From the NCBI RefSeq assembly GCF_014654615.1, contig NZ_BNBB01000002.1, positions 186,001 through 250,000 on the forward strand: DNA of 64,000 nt. The letters run 5' to 3'. Numbering within the stretch: position 1 is the stretch's first letter; each line of letters begins with the position of its first letter. The DNA is from Streptosporangium violaceochromogenes. GTDB taxonomy: Bacteria > Actinomycetota > Actinomycetes > Streptosporangiales > Streptosporangiaceae. A program made the translations under genes and the position numbers. The notes below the pieces were generated by a model. That model did no database searches. It was given only the letters and a program-made list of their open reading frames with translations, and was not told the origin of the DNA. This document shows positions 40,446 to 47,167 of the stretch, one piece after another.

Positions 40446-41576
40446 TCAGGGACGGTTCCGCCCCGACCTGCGCATCTCCTTGTGAATGATCTTCCACTTG
40501 TTCTGCAGCTCCTTGCGGAGCCGCGCGTCGCTCCTTGAGGCCATCCAGAGCGCCTCGCGCCGGAGTTTGCGCCAGCTCTCCAGCCGCCGCTCCGGCAGCG
40601 AGCCGTCCTCGACCGCGGCGAGAACCGCGCATCCGGGCTCACTGTCGTGCAGGCAGTCGGCGAACCGGCACCGCTCGGCGAGTGCCTCGACGTCGGAGAA
40701 GGCCATGTCCACGCCCTCGCCCATGTCGTACAGGCCGATCCGGCGAATGCCCGGCGTGTCGATGACGAGGCCGCCGCCCGCGAGCGGGATGAGCTCGCGG
40801 TGCACCGTGGTGTGCCGCCCCCTGCCGTCGCCGGCCCTGACCTGCTGGGTCTCCATCACCGCCTCCCCGGCCAGCGCGTTGACCAGCGTGGACTTACCCG
40901 CGCCCGAGGCCCCGAGGACCACGGCGGTGCGCCTGCCTTCCAGGAGACCGCGCACGACGTCGACCCCCTCGCCGGTCGGGGAGCAGATCGCGTGCACGTC
41001 CACCCCCGGCGCCGCGGCGGCGACCTCCCGCAGCAGGAACTCAAGCCCCTCGCCGATGAGGTCGGCCTTGGTCAGGAGCACCACCGGCACCGCGCCGCTC
41101 TCCCAGGCCAGCGCGAGCAGCCGCTCGATCCGCCCGAGATCGGCGGTGTCGGTGGCGTGCAGGGCCGGCTCGGCGACGAACACGACGTCGACGTTGGCGG
41201 CGAGCACCTGCCCCCGGGAGTCTCCGGACAGACCGCCCCGGGAGACCCGCCCGACGCCGCCGCGCACGAACGCGGTACGGCGCGGCAGAAGCGCCTCAAG
41301 CTCGAAGCGGCCCTCCGACAGCTCGCGGAGCGCGGCCCAGTCCCCGACGCAGGGAAGCGCGACGGGGTCGGCGGCCGCCTCCCGCCGGACCTTCGCGCCG
41401 TAGTGGACCTGGAGCCGGCCGCCGCCGTACAGCACCTCGGCGGCGCCCCGGTCGACGCGCGCCACCCGGGCCGGGCTCAGCCCGGCGGGAAGCTCGGCGG
41501 CGCGGGAGGCGTCCCAGCCGAGCGAGGACAGGAAAGAAGAGAAGGCGGGAGAAACAGAAGAAGACAACGTGGACAC
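40446..41576 (-). CDS. rsgA: ribosome small subunit-dependent GTPase A
   Basis: A 376-residue circularly permuted GTPase that matures the 30S subunit. An N-terminal OB-like region (about residues 30-115, VALPCVGDWAALREL) comes first, then the permuted G motifs: LLTKADLIGEG (G4), GASGAGKSTLVNAL (G1, near 225), TTVHRELIPL (G2) and VIDTPGIRRIGLY (G3). The C-terminal zinc knuckle CRFADCLHDSEPGC is intact. Starts at GTG 41576, 42 bases after a 17-codon leader ORF whose stop sits in a hairpin. Confidence 0.93.
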   Translation of the reverse strand: MSTLSSSVSPAFSSFLSSLGWDASRAAELPAGLSPARVARVDRGAAEVLYGGGRLQVHYGAKVRREAAADPVALPCVGDWAALRELSEGRFELEALLPRRTAFVRGGVGRVSRGGLSGDSRGQVLAANVDVVFVAEPALHATDTADLGRIERLLALAWESGAVPVVLLTKADLIGEGLEFLLREVAAAAPGVDVHAICSPTGEGVDVVRGLLEGRRTAVVLGASGAGKSTLVNALAGEAVMETQQVRAGDGRGRHTTVHRELIPLAGGGLVIDTPGIRRIGLYDMGEGVDMAFSDVEALAERCRFADCLHDSEPGCAVLAAVEDGSLPERRLESWRKLRREALWMASRSDARLRKELQNKWKIIHKEMRRSGRNRP

Positions 41577-41589
41577 ACCCTTGGAAAGG

Positions 41590-41634
41590 CCGGGTGCCCC
41601 GCTGGAAGCGAACGTCGGCTAGGCGGGCACCCGG
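41590..41634 (-). promoter_or_regulatory. leader hairpin spanning the stop of the rsgA short ORF
   Basis: CCGGGTGCCC (41590-41599) pairs perfectly with GGGCACCCGG (41625-41634). On the transcript the upstream arm covers the end of the short ORF (its last sense codons GTG-CCC-GCC), and the downstream arm lies just before the rsgA RBS. A ribosome finishing the leader would open this stem, a layout expected for translational coupling or attenuation. Confidence 0.6.
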
Positions 41635-41672
41635 AGGCTGAATGACGGCGGACTGAACAGAACAACCCGCAT
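41619..41672 (-). CDS. 17-codon leader ORF upstream of rsgA
   Basis: ATG at 41672 with a strong GAGGTGAGGA RBS; the peptide is MRVVLFSPPSFSLRVPA and ends in TAG inside the hairpin described next to it. A TTGGCG/TACAGT promoter pair could be read at 41760-41730 but its spacer is 19 bases. Function unknown; probably regulatory, as no domain can fit in 17 residues. Confidence 0.55.
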   Translation of the reverse strand: MRVVLFSPPSFSLRVPA

Positions 41673-41850
41673 GGTCCTCACCTCCCGTGTCCGTGGCCGC
41701 CCGTCTCCGCGACGGCGGCCTCCGGCGAAACTGTAACGCACCCCCCTCCGCCGTCGCCAACTCCTTTTCTCACCCCGCCTCCTCTCCGCCGCCGCCCCAA
41801 GGGCTGCTGGAGCCGCGCCCTCCGAAGAAGGCGCCGGAGACACGGACGCG

Positions 41851-41892
41851 GCGACGGCCCCGGGCACCCCCTCGGGGGCCCGGGGCCGTCGC
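41851..41892. terminator. GC-rich hairpin terminator after glyA
   Basis: GCGACGGCCCCGGG (41851-41864) pairs perfectly with CCCGGGGCCGTCGC (41879-41892); the 14-base loop can itself fold. It lies 15 bases beyond the glyA stop and also separates it from the rsgA leader region. Confidence 0.85.
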
Positions 41893-41906
41893 CGCGGTGG
41901 ATCAGC

Positions 41907-43163
41907 TCACAGACCGGGAGCCGGGAAGTGGCCGGTCAGCTCGCGCACCTCGCCGTGAACCCGGGTGATGACGTGCTTGGCCTCGTCCTCGTCCTTGGCC
42001 AGGGCGCTGACGACCTGGTCGATCCAGGCGCCGATCTGCCGCATCTCGGCCACGCCCATCCCCCGGCTGGTCACACCGGCGGTGCCCAGGCGGATGCCCG
42101 AGGGGTCGAACGGCTTGCGCGTGTCGAAGGGAACGCTGTTGTAGTTGGTCTCCAGACCGGCCCTGTCCAGGGCCTGCGCGGCGGGCTTGCCGCCGATGCC
42201 CTTGGGGGTCAGGTCGAGCAGGATCAGGTGGTTGTCCGTACCCCCGGAGACCAGGTCGAAGCCCCGGCCCTTGAGCTCCTCGGCGAGTGCCTGGGCGTTC
42301 AGGACGACCTGACGCGCGTAGTCCTTGAAGTCGTCGGTCGCCGCCTCCCTCAGCGCCACGGCGATGGCCGCGGTGGTGTGGTTGTGCGGGCCTCCCTGCA
42401 GACCGGGGAAGACGGCCTTGTTGAGCGCGGTGGCGTGCTCGTCGGAGGTGGCCATGAGCATCGCGCCGCGGGGACCGCGCAGGGTCTTGTGGGTGGTGGT
42501 GGAGATGACGTCCGCGTGGCCGACCGGCGAGGGGTGGGCGCCACCGGCCACCAGGCCGGCGATGTGGGCGATGTCGGCGGCGAGCACGGCGCCGACCTCA
42601 CGGGCGATCTCGGCGAAGGCCGGGAAGTCGATCGTGCGCGGGATCGCGGTGCCGCCGCAGAAGATCAGCTTGGGACGCTCGCGGAGGGCGAGCTCACGGA
42701 CCTCGTCCATGTCGACCCGGCCGGTGTCCTGGCGCACGCCGTAGCGTACGGGGGTGAACCACTTTCCGGTGGCGGAGACCGACCAGCCGTGGGTGAGGTG
42801 GCCGCCGAACGGCAGGCCCATCCCCATCACCGTGTCACCCGGCTTCAGGAAGGCCAGGTAGACGGCGAGGTTGGCGGGCGACCCGGAGTAGGGCTGGACG
42901 TTCGCGTGGTTCACGCCGAACAGGGACTTGGCCCGGTCGACGGCGAGGGTCTCGATCTGGTCGATGACCTGCTGGCCCTCGTAGTAGCGCTTGCCGGGGT
43001 ACCCCTCGGAGTACTTGTTGGTGAGAACGGTGCCGGTGGCCTCAAGGACGGCCTTCGAGACGTAGTTCTCCGAAGCGATCAGCTTGACGGTGTCGGCCTG
43101 GCGACGCTCCTCCGCCTTGATGAGCTCGGCGATCTGCGGATCGACGTCGGCTAGAGAACCCAT
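41907..43163 (-). CDS. glyA: serine hydroxymethyltransferase
   Basis: A 418-residue PLP enzyme converting serine and THF to glycine and 5,10-methylene-THF. Motifs: the N-terminal KLIASENYVSKAV, NKYSEGYPGKRYYEGQQ, and the PLP-lysine segment STTTHKTLRGPRGAM (near residue 225), followed by VFPGLQGGPHNHTTAA. Length is typical. The ATG is preceded by AGAGGAGTGAAG. Immediately upstream (40 to 110 bases) is a ZTP riboswitch, which couples expression to folate stress. Confidence 0.97.
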   Translation of the reverse strand: MGSLADVDPQIAELIKAEERRQADTVKLIASENYVSKAVLEATGTVLTNKYSEGYPGKRYYEGQQVIDQIETLAVDRAKSLFGVNHANVQPYSGSPANLAVYLAFLKPGDTVMGMGLPFGGHLTHGWSVSATGKWFTPVRYGVRQDTGRVDMDEVRELALRERPKLIFCGGTAIPRTIDFPAFAEIAREVGAVLAADIAHIAGLVAGGAHPSPVGHADVISTTTHKTLRGPRGAMLMATSDEHATALNKAVFPGLQGGPHNHTTAAIAVALREAATDDFKDYARQVVLNAQALAEELKGRGFDLVSGGTDNHLILLDLTPKGIGGKPAAQALDRAGLETNYNSVPFDTRKPFDPSGIRLGTAGVTSRGMGVAEMRQIGAWIDQVVSALAKDEDEAKHVITRVHGEVRELTGHFPAPGL

Positions 43164-43202
43164 GGCGCCTTCACTCCTCTGTCATCGTTGACAACCTGCG
43201 AA

Positions 43203-43275
43203 GACCCAGGCGTACGGCCTTCGCCTTTCCGCTCCCCGGTGGTCGCTTCCACCCAATGCGCCCGTCGCGCTTTAG
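43203..43275 (-). ncRNA. ZTP riboswitch (pfl motif) in the glyA leader
   Basis: On the minus strand the conserved blocks follow in order: GACGGGCGCA, GGGTGG-loop-CCACC (P2), then CCACCGGGGAGCGG, and finally GGCCGTACGCCTGGGTC. GGGCG near the start can pair with CGCCT near the end to close P1. The terminal GCCGTACGCCTGGG and the CCGGGGAGCG core are the best-conserved parts of the pfl (ZTP/ZMP) riboswitch, known upstream of one-carbon genes such as glyA. It lies 40 bases before the ATG. ZTP binding should turn glyA on when 10-formyl-THF is short. Confidence 0.85.
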
Positions 43276-43296
43276 ACGATAGCGGACCGGCCGTGG

Positions 43297-44259
43297 TCAG
43301 CCCGCACGGGCGGCCCTGCCCGAGCCGTTCACCGGCCACAGCCGGTCGACCTCGGCGTTGAGCGTCGCGCCGATGAGCACCGCCAGAGCCGTGATGTACA
43401 GCCACAGCAGCACCGCGATCGGAGCGGCGAGCGAGCCGTAGATGGAGACCGGCGAGAACCAGGCGGCGAGAACCGCGCGCAGCACGGCCGCGCAGGCGAT
43501 CCAGATGATCAGCGCGAGCACCGCCCCCGGCAGCTCCCGCCACCAGCGGGTCCGTACCGGCACGCTCACATGGTAGAGGGCGGTGAGGAAGATCACCGAC
43601 CCGGTGACGACCACCGGCCAGTAGAGGATGTCGACCAGGACGGCGTAGTCGGGGGGCAGCGCCCCGCGCAGCACCACCGGCCCCAGGACCAGCACCGGCA
43701 TGACCACCAGCCCGGCCATCAGCCCGGCGAGGTACAGGCCGAAGGACATCAGGCGGGTGCGGATGATGCCGCGCTCCTCGCCGAGACCGTAGGCGACCGA
43801 GATCAGGTCCACGTAGACGAACAGCGCCCGTGAGCCCGACCACAGGGCCAGCAGGAAGCCCAGCGAGATCAGCGAGACCTGGTTTTCGGGTTTGAGCACG
43901 TCGTCGATGAGCGGGGTGACGACGGTGTCCACGGCGTTGTCGGTGAACAGCACGTGTGCCTGGGTCTCGATCCACTGCCTGATGCTCTGCACCGTCTCCG
44001 GGCCGAACACCCGGGTGAGCCGGCCCAGCACGCCGATCAGGCCGAGCATGAACGGCGGCAGCGACAGCAGCGCGAAGAAGGCCGCCTCACCGGCCAGACC
44101 GGTGACACGGTAGGTGATGCCCGCGTTCGTGGTCGCGCTCACCAGCGCCCAGGTGTCCGTTCCGCGCACCCAGGACAGCCCGGCGCGCAGGCGGGCCCGG
44201 GGGCGCGACGGGCGCCTGCCGGGACCGCGACGGTTCGCCGGAACCTCGGTGGACGTCAT
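43297..44259 (-). CDS. YihY/BrkB family inner-membrane protein
   Basis: A 320-residue YihY/virulence-factor-BrkB-type membrane protein with six or seven predicted TMs. Family stretches: GLAGEAAFFALLSLPPFMLG, GFLLALWSGSRALFVYVDLI (with YGLGEERGIIRTRLMSFGLY), ALYHVSVPVRTRWWRELPGA and APIAVLLWLYITALAVLIGA with the late ATLNAEVDRLWP. Function is not settled in any species. The ATG at 44259 is preceded by GGGGGG; a TTG three codons earlier is possible. Gap to YccF gene: 75 bases. Confidence 0.92.
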   Translation of the reverse strand: MTSTEVPANRRGPGRRPSRPRARLRAGLSWVRGTDTWALVSATTNAGITYRVTGLAGEAAFFALLSLPPFMLGLIGVLGRLTRVFGPETVQSIRQWIETQAHVLFTDNAVDTVVTPLIDDVLKPENQVSLISLGFLLALWSGSRALFVYVDLISVAYGLGEERGIIRTRLMSFGLYLAGLMAGLVVMPVLVLGPVVLRGALPPDYAVLVDILYWPVVVTGSVIFLTALYHVSVPVRTRWWRELPGAVLALIIWIACAAVLRAVLAAWFSPVSIYGSLAAPIAVLLWLYITALAVLIGATLNAEVDRLWPVNGSGRAARAG

Positions 44260-44334
44260 GCCCCCCAAGGTATTCCCCGCGCCTCTTGATCACGAGTTCG
44301 GGCGGCAACGATCGAATTTCGGCCCTTTCCATCC

Positions 44335-44733
44335 CTACCTGCGGTAAAACGCGTCCGCGTCGCCGGCGTCGACGATCCGGGCTCCCAGCGGCAGCAGCGA
44401 GACCGGGATCAGCTTGATGTTCGCGACGCCCATCGGAATCCCGATGATCGACAGAAACAGCGGGATCGAGGTCAGCAGGTGGCCGAGGGCCAGCCAGATC
44501 CCCGCCACCACGCACCAGATCACGTTCCCCACGGTGGACAGGCACCCCGCGCCGGGGTCGCGCACGACGGTCCGGCCGAAGGGCCACAGCGCGTAGGCGG
44601 CGATCCTGAAGGAGGCGACGCCGAACGGAATCGTGATGATCAGAACGCAGCAGACGACACCGGCGGCGACGTAGCCGAGGGCCAGCCATATCCCCGCGAA
44701 CACCAGCCAGATGACATTCAACAGAGTGCGCAT
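44335..44733 (-). CDS. YccF domain inner-membrane protein
   Basis: A 132-residue protein made of two tandem YccF repeats, each with NVIW[CL]V...GIWLALG followed by a TM: residues 6-50 (NVIWLVFAGIWLALGYVAAG) and 70-115 (NVIWCVVAGIWLALGHLLTS). The final IPVSLLPLGARIVDAGDADA is typical. Function unknown. ATG 44733. It is codirectional with the YihY gene. Confidence 0.93.
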   Translation of the reverse strand: MRTLLNVIWLVFAGIWLALGYVAAGVVCCVLIITIPFGVASFRIAAYALWPFGRTVVRDPGAGCLSTVGNVIWCVVAGIWLALGHLLTSIPLFLSIIGIPMGVANIKLIPVSLLPLGARIVDAGDADAFYRR

Positions 44734-44866
44734 GGTTCGAGCATGTCAGGCACCGGAAAACCGTTCCATCGGGCATGTCCCCGACATATCCCCGAGGCGG
44801 GCGGGCCGGCCTCCGCCGGGACCACCCCGGCTCCCGCGCCCGCCCCGGCTCCCGCACAATGGAAAG

Positions 44867-45001
44867 GTGATCTGCGACAGGTGCAAGGAGCGCAGGCACG
44901 ACGAGTGCAGGGGCGGCTCGTGGTGCGACTGCCAGCACCGATCCCCGGAGGAGGCGGACGGCCCCAAGGAGTCGGGCCTGGGCTGGCCACGCCAAGGTTG
45001 A
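44867..45001 (+). CDS. 44-residue Cys-rich (CxxC) mini-protein
   Basis: GTG-started 44-codon frame giving VICDRCKERRHDECRGGSWC followed by DCQHR; six Cys and two His suggest a zinc knuckle. The start has only GGAAAG 4-9 bases upstream. It is too short to be seen easily but has coherent codon bias and a typical small zinc-protein pattern. It lies between YccF and the cysteine leader, on the same strand as the sulfur operon, 68 bases before the leader ORF. Role unknown. Confidence 0.6.
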   Translation: MICDRCKERRHDECRGGSWCDCQHRSPEEADGPKESGLGWPRQG

Positions 45002-45012
45002 GCATACGAAGA

Positions 45013-45027
45013 GTCCAAATTGTGGAC
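45013..45027. promoter_or_regulatory. inverted repeat upstream of the sirA promoter
   Basis: GTCCA-AATTG-TGGAC is a 5-bp-arm dyad ending 6 bases before the -35 hexamer (TTGGAC) of the leader promoter. Placement is right for a regulator such as a CysB-like activator, but no such factor is identified here. Confidence 0.35.
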
Positions 45028-45033
45028 CGCACA

Positions 45034-45062
45034 TTGGACATCTCGGGCCACCGGGGTATCGT
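45034..45062 (+). promoter_or_regulatory. promoter of the cysteine-leader/sirA operon (leaderless)
   Basis: TTGGAC (45034-45039) and TATCGT (45057-45062) are separated by exactly 17 bases and match the housekeeping-sigma -35/-10 pattern. Seven bases separate the -10 from the leader ATG (45070), so transcription would begin at or near that A, giving a leaderless short mRNA start. Confidence 0.7.
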
Positions 45063-45069
45063 CGTGACC

Positions 45070-45153
45070 ATGCCAGCGGACCCTTTGCTCGTCGTGCGAC
45101 GCCACGTCGACCTCCTGCGTGTCCGCAGTGCCATCTGTTGTGACGTCCGTTGA
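45070..45153 (+). CDS. putative cysteine leader peptide (27 aa) upstream of the sulfate-assimilation operon
   Basis: A 27-residue leader with the pattern of known actinobacterial leaders before sulfur genes: LLVVRRHVDLLRV followed by SAICCDVR just before the stop, so two adjacent Cys codons sit at the end. In mycobacteria such leaderless poly-Cys short ORFs act as cysteine-responsive attenuators (ribosome stalling at Cys codons when Cys-tRNA is low). The promoter at 45034-45062 places the transcript start at this ATG, so it would be translated leaderlessly. sirA begins 164 bases further. Confidence 0.8.
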   Translation: MPADPLLVVRRHVDLLRVRSAICCDVR

Positions 45154-45317
45154 CCGTCGCCCTCCGCTGATCTCATCCAGCTCGGGCGTGTGACAGGCGT
45201 CCTTCTCCTCAGCGCTCATCAAGCGGCCCACCACCTCCCCGTCCTCGATCATGAGACGGCGGAGAGCGCCTGCCCGCGTCCGGAAATCACCTCACCGATT
45301 TACCGAAGGACGCGCAC
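45154..45317 (+). promoter_or_regulatory. 5' UTR between leader peptide and sirA; possible attenuator pairings
   Basis: Bases just after the leader stop (CGCCCTCCGC, 45158-45167, and TCTCAT, 45171-45176) can pair with GCGGAGAGCG (45259-45268) and ATGAGA (45251-45256), which lie close to the sirA RBS (CCGAAGGACG). The fold is approximate (one mismatch) and has not been modelled; alternative structures may form. Confidence 0.35.
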
Positions 45318-47027
45318 ATGACCACTCCCACCCGTCCGGCGAGCCGCCACCACCGACGTCCCCGCGGCGAGGGCCAGTGGGCCCTCGGCTACCACGAGCC
45401 CCTCAACAAGAACGAGGAGAACAAGAAGAACGACGACGGCCTGAACGTGCGGCAACGGATCATCGACGTCTACTCCCGCCACGGCTTCGACGCGATCGAC
45501 CCGGCGGACCTGCGCGGCCGGATGCGCTGGTACGGGCTCTACACCCAGCGCCGGCCCGGAATCGACGGCGGCAAGACCGCGATCCTCGCCCCCGAGGAAC
45601 TCGACGACCGCTACTTCATGCTGCGCATCCGGATCGACGGCGGCCGGCTGACCACGGCCCAGCTGCGGGTCGTCGCCGAGGTCTCCACCCGCTACGGGCG
45701 CGGCACGGCCGATGTGACCGACCGGCAGAACATCCAGCTGCACTGGGTGCGGATCGAGGACGTGCCGGCGATCTGGGAGGCGCTGGAGGCGGTGGGGCTG
45801 TCGACCACCGAGGCGTGCGGGGACACCCCCCGGGTGATCCTGGGCTGCCCGCTGGCCGGGATCGACGCCGACGAGGTGCTGGACGCCACCGCCCAGATCC
45901 AGCGGATCCACGACGACTTCATCGGGGACACGGCGTACTCGAACCTGCCGCGCAAGTTCAAGTCCGCCCTCAGCGGGTGCGCGGCGCACTGCACGGTGCA
46001 CGAGATCAACGACGTGGCCTTCGTGGGGGTGCGCACCCCCGAGGGGCGGACGGGGTTCGACCTGTGGGTGGGAGGCGGGCTGTCGACCAACCCGATGCTC
46101 GCCCGCCGCCTGGGGGTGTTCGTGTCCCCCGAGCAGGTGGCCGCGGTGTTCGGCGGGGTGATCGGCATCTTCCGCGACTACGGGTACCGGCGGCTGCGGC
46201 ACCGGGCCCGGCTGAAGTTCCTGGTGGCCGACTGGGGGGTGGAGCGCTTCCGGCGGGTGCTGGAGGAGGAGTACCTGGGGTACGCGCTGGCCGACGGCCC
46301 GCCGCCGGCGCCGCCGCGCGGGGGACGCCGGGATCACGTGGGGGTCTTCCCGCAGAAGAACGGGCTGTTCGCGGTGGGGTTCGCCCCCACGGTGGGCCGG
46401 CTGTCGGGGCACCTGCTGGGGGTGATCGCCGACCTGGCCGAGGCACACGGGTCGGGCCGGGTCCACACCACCACCGAGCAGAAGATGGTGGTGCTGGACG
46501 TTCCGGCCGACCGGGTGGAGTCGCTGGCGGCCGGGCTGGAGGCGGAGGGGCTGCGGGTGCGGCCCTCGACGTTCCGCCGGCAGACGATGGCCTGCACCGG
46601 GATCGAGTTCTGCAAGCTGGCGATCGTGGAGACCAAGCAGACGGCGGCCGACCTGGTCGACGAGCTGGAGCGGCGGCTGCCGGACTTCGACCAGCCGCTG
46701 ACGATCAACGTCAACGGCTGCCCCAACTCCTGCGCCCGGATCCAGACCGCCGACATCGGCCTCAAGGGCCAGCTCGTTCTGGACGAGGCCACCGGCGAGC
46801 AGGTGGAGGGATTCCAGATCCATCTGGGCGGCTCCCTGACCGGCGGGACGGAGGACGCCGCAGGGGGCGGGTCCGGGTTCGGCCGCAAGGTGCGGGGGCT
46901 GAAGACCACCGCCGCCGCCCTGCCCGGCTACGTCGAACGGGTGGTCGGCGCCTTCGACAAACAGCGCCACGGGGGAGAGACCTTCGCCCAGTGGGTGCAG
47001 CGCGCCGACGAGGGAGATCTGCGATGA
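45318..47027 (+). CDS. sirA: ferredoxin-dependent sulfite reductase (NirA/SirA type)
   Basis: A 569-residue assimilatory sulfite (or nitrite) reductase with two siroheme/[4Fe-4S] repeats. The siroheme-cluster Cys pairs are CTGIEFC (near residue 427-433) and GCPNSC (near 468-472). The two-fold Nir_Sir half domains are visible: TTAQLRVVAEVSTRYGRG / ADVTDRQNIQLHWVRI, and LAEAHGSGRVHTTTEQKMVV. It reduces sulfite to sulfide with reduced ferredoxin in the cytoplasm; the cysH and chelatase genes support sulfite. Start ATG 45318 has GAAGGA. Downstream genes overlap by 4 bases. Confidence 0.93.
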   Translation: MTTPTRPASRHHRRPRGEGQWALGYHEPLNKNEENKKNDDGLNVRQRIIDVYSRHGFDAIDPADLRGRMRWYGLYTQRRPGIDGGKTAILAPEELDDRYFMLRIRIDGGRLTTAQLRVVAEVSTRYGRGTADVTDRQNIQLHWVRIEDVPAIWEALEAVGLSTTEACGDTPRVILGCPLAGIDADEVLDATAQIQRIHDDFIGDTAYSNLPRKFKSALSGCAAHCTVHEINDVAFVGVRTPEGRTGFDLWVGGGLSTNPMLARRLGVFVSPEQVAAVFGGVIGIFRDYGYRRLRHRARLKFLVADWGVERFRRVLEEEYLGYALADGPPPAPPRGGRRDHVGVFPQKNGLFAVGFAPTVGRLSGHLLGVIADLAEAHGSGRVHTTTEQKMVVLDVPADRVESLAAGLEAEGLRVRPSTFRRQTMACTGIEFCKLAIVETKQTAADLVDELERRLPDFDQPLTINVNGCPNSCARIQTADIGLKGQLVLDEATGEQVEGFQIHLGGSLTGGTEDAAGGGSGFGRKVRGLKTTAAALPGYVERVVGAFDKQRHGGETFAQWVQRADEGDLR

Positions 47028-47167
47028 GCGAGCGGGCCGTTCCCTTCCACTGCCCCTACTGCGGAGAGGAGGACCTGCAGCCGTACGAGAGCGACGGCGG
47101 CTGGTACTGCCGTTCCTGCGCCCGCGCCTTCCGCCTGAAGTTCCTGGGCATCGGAGTACGCTCATGA
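47024..47167 (+). CDS. 47-residue zinc-ribbon protein between sirA and cysH
   Basis: Starts ATG inside the sirA stop (ATGA) and ends overlapping the cysH ATG (ATGA). The protein has HCPYCGEEDLQPYESDGGWY and CRSCARAFRLKFLG: two CxxC knuckles forming a zinc ribbon. The gene is fully coupled, so its dose is matched to SirA and CysH; a maturation or electron-transfer accessory role is possible but not shown. Similar tiny genes are seen here in actinomycete sulfur operons, to my recollection. Confidence 0.85.
   Translation: MSERAVPFHCPYCGEEDLQPYESDGGWYCRSCARAFRLKFLGIGVRS

Noticed and set aside
41477..41665. Minus-strand frame in the rsgA leader region encoding a Cys/Leu-rich 62-residue peptide
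   Set aside because: It overlaps the 17-codon leader and the start of rsgA in a different frame, has no good RBS, and the downstream rsgA start would be lost.
44746..45252. Minus-strand frame starting MIEDGEVVGRLMSAEEKDA across the sulfur leader region
   Set aside because: It would be antisense to the 44-residue mini-protein and the Cys leader; no domain and no RBS. A tempting start sequence, but the + strand leader pattern is better supported.
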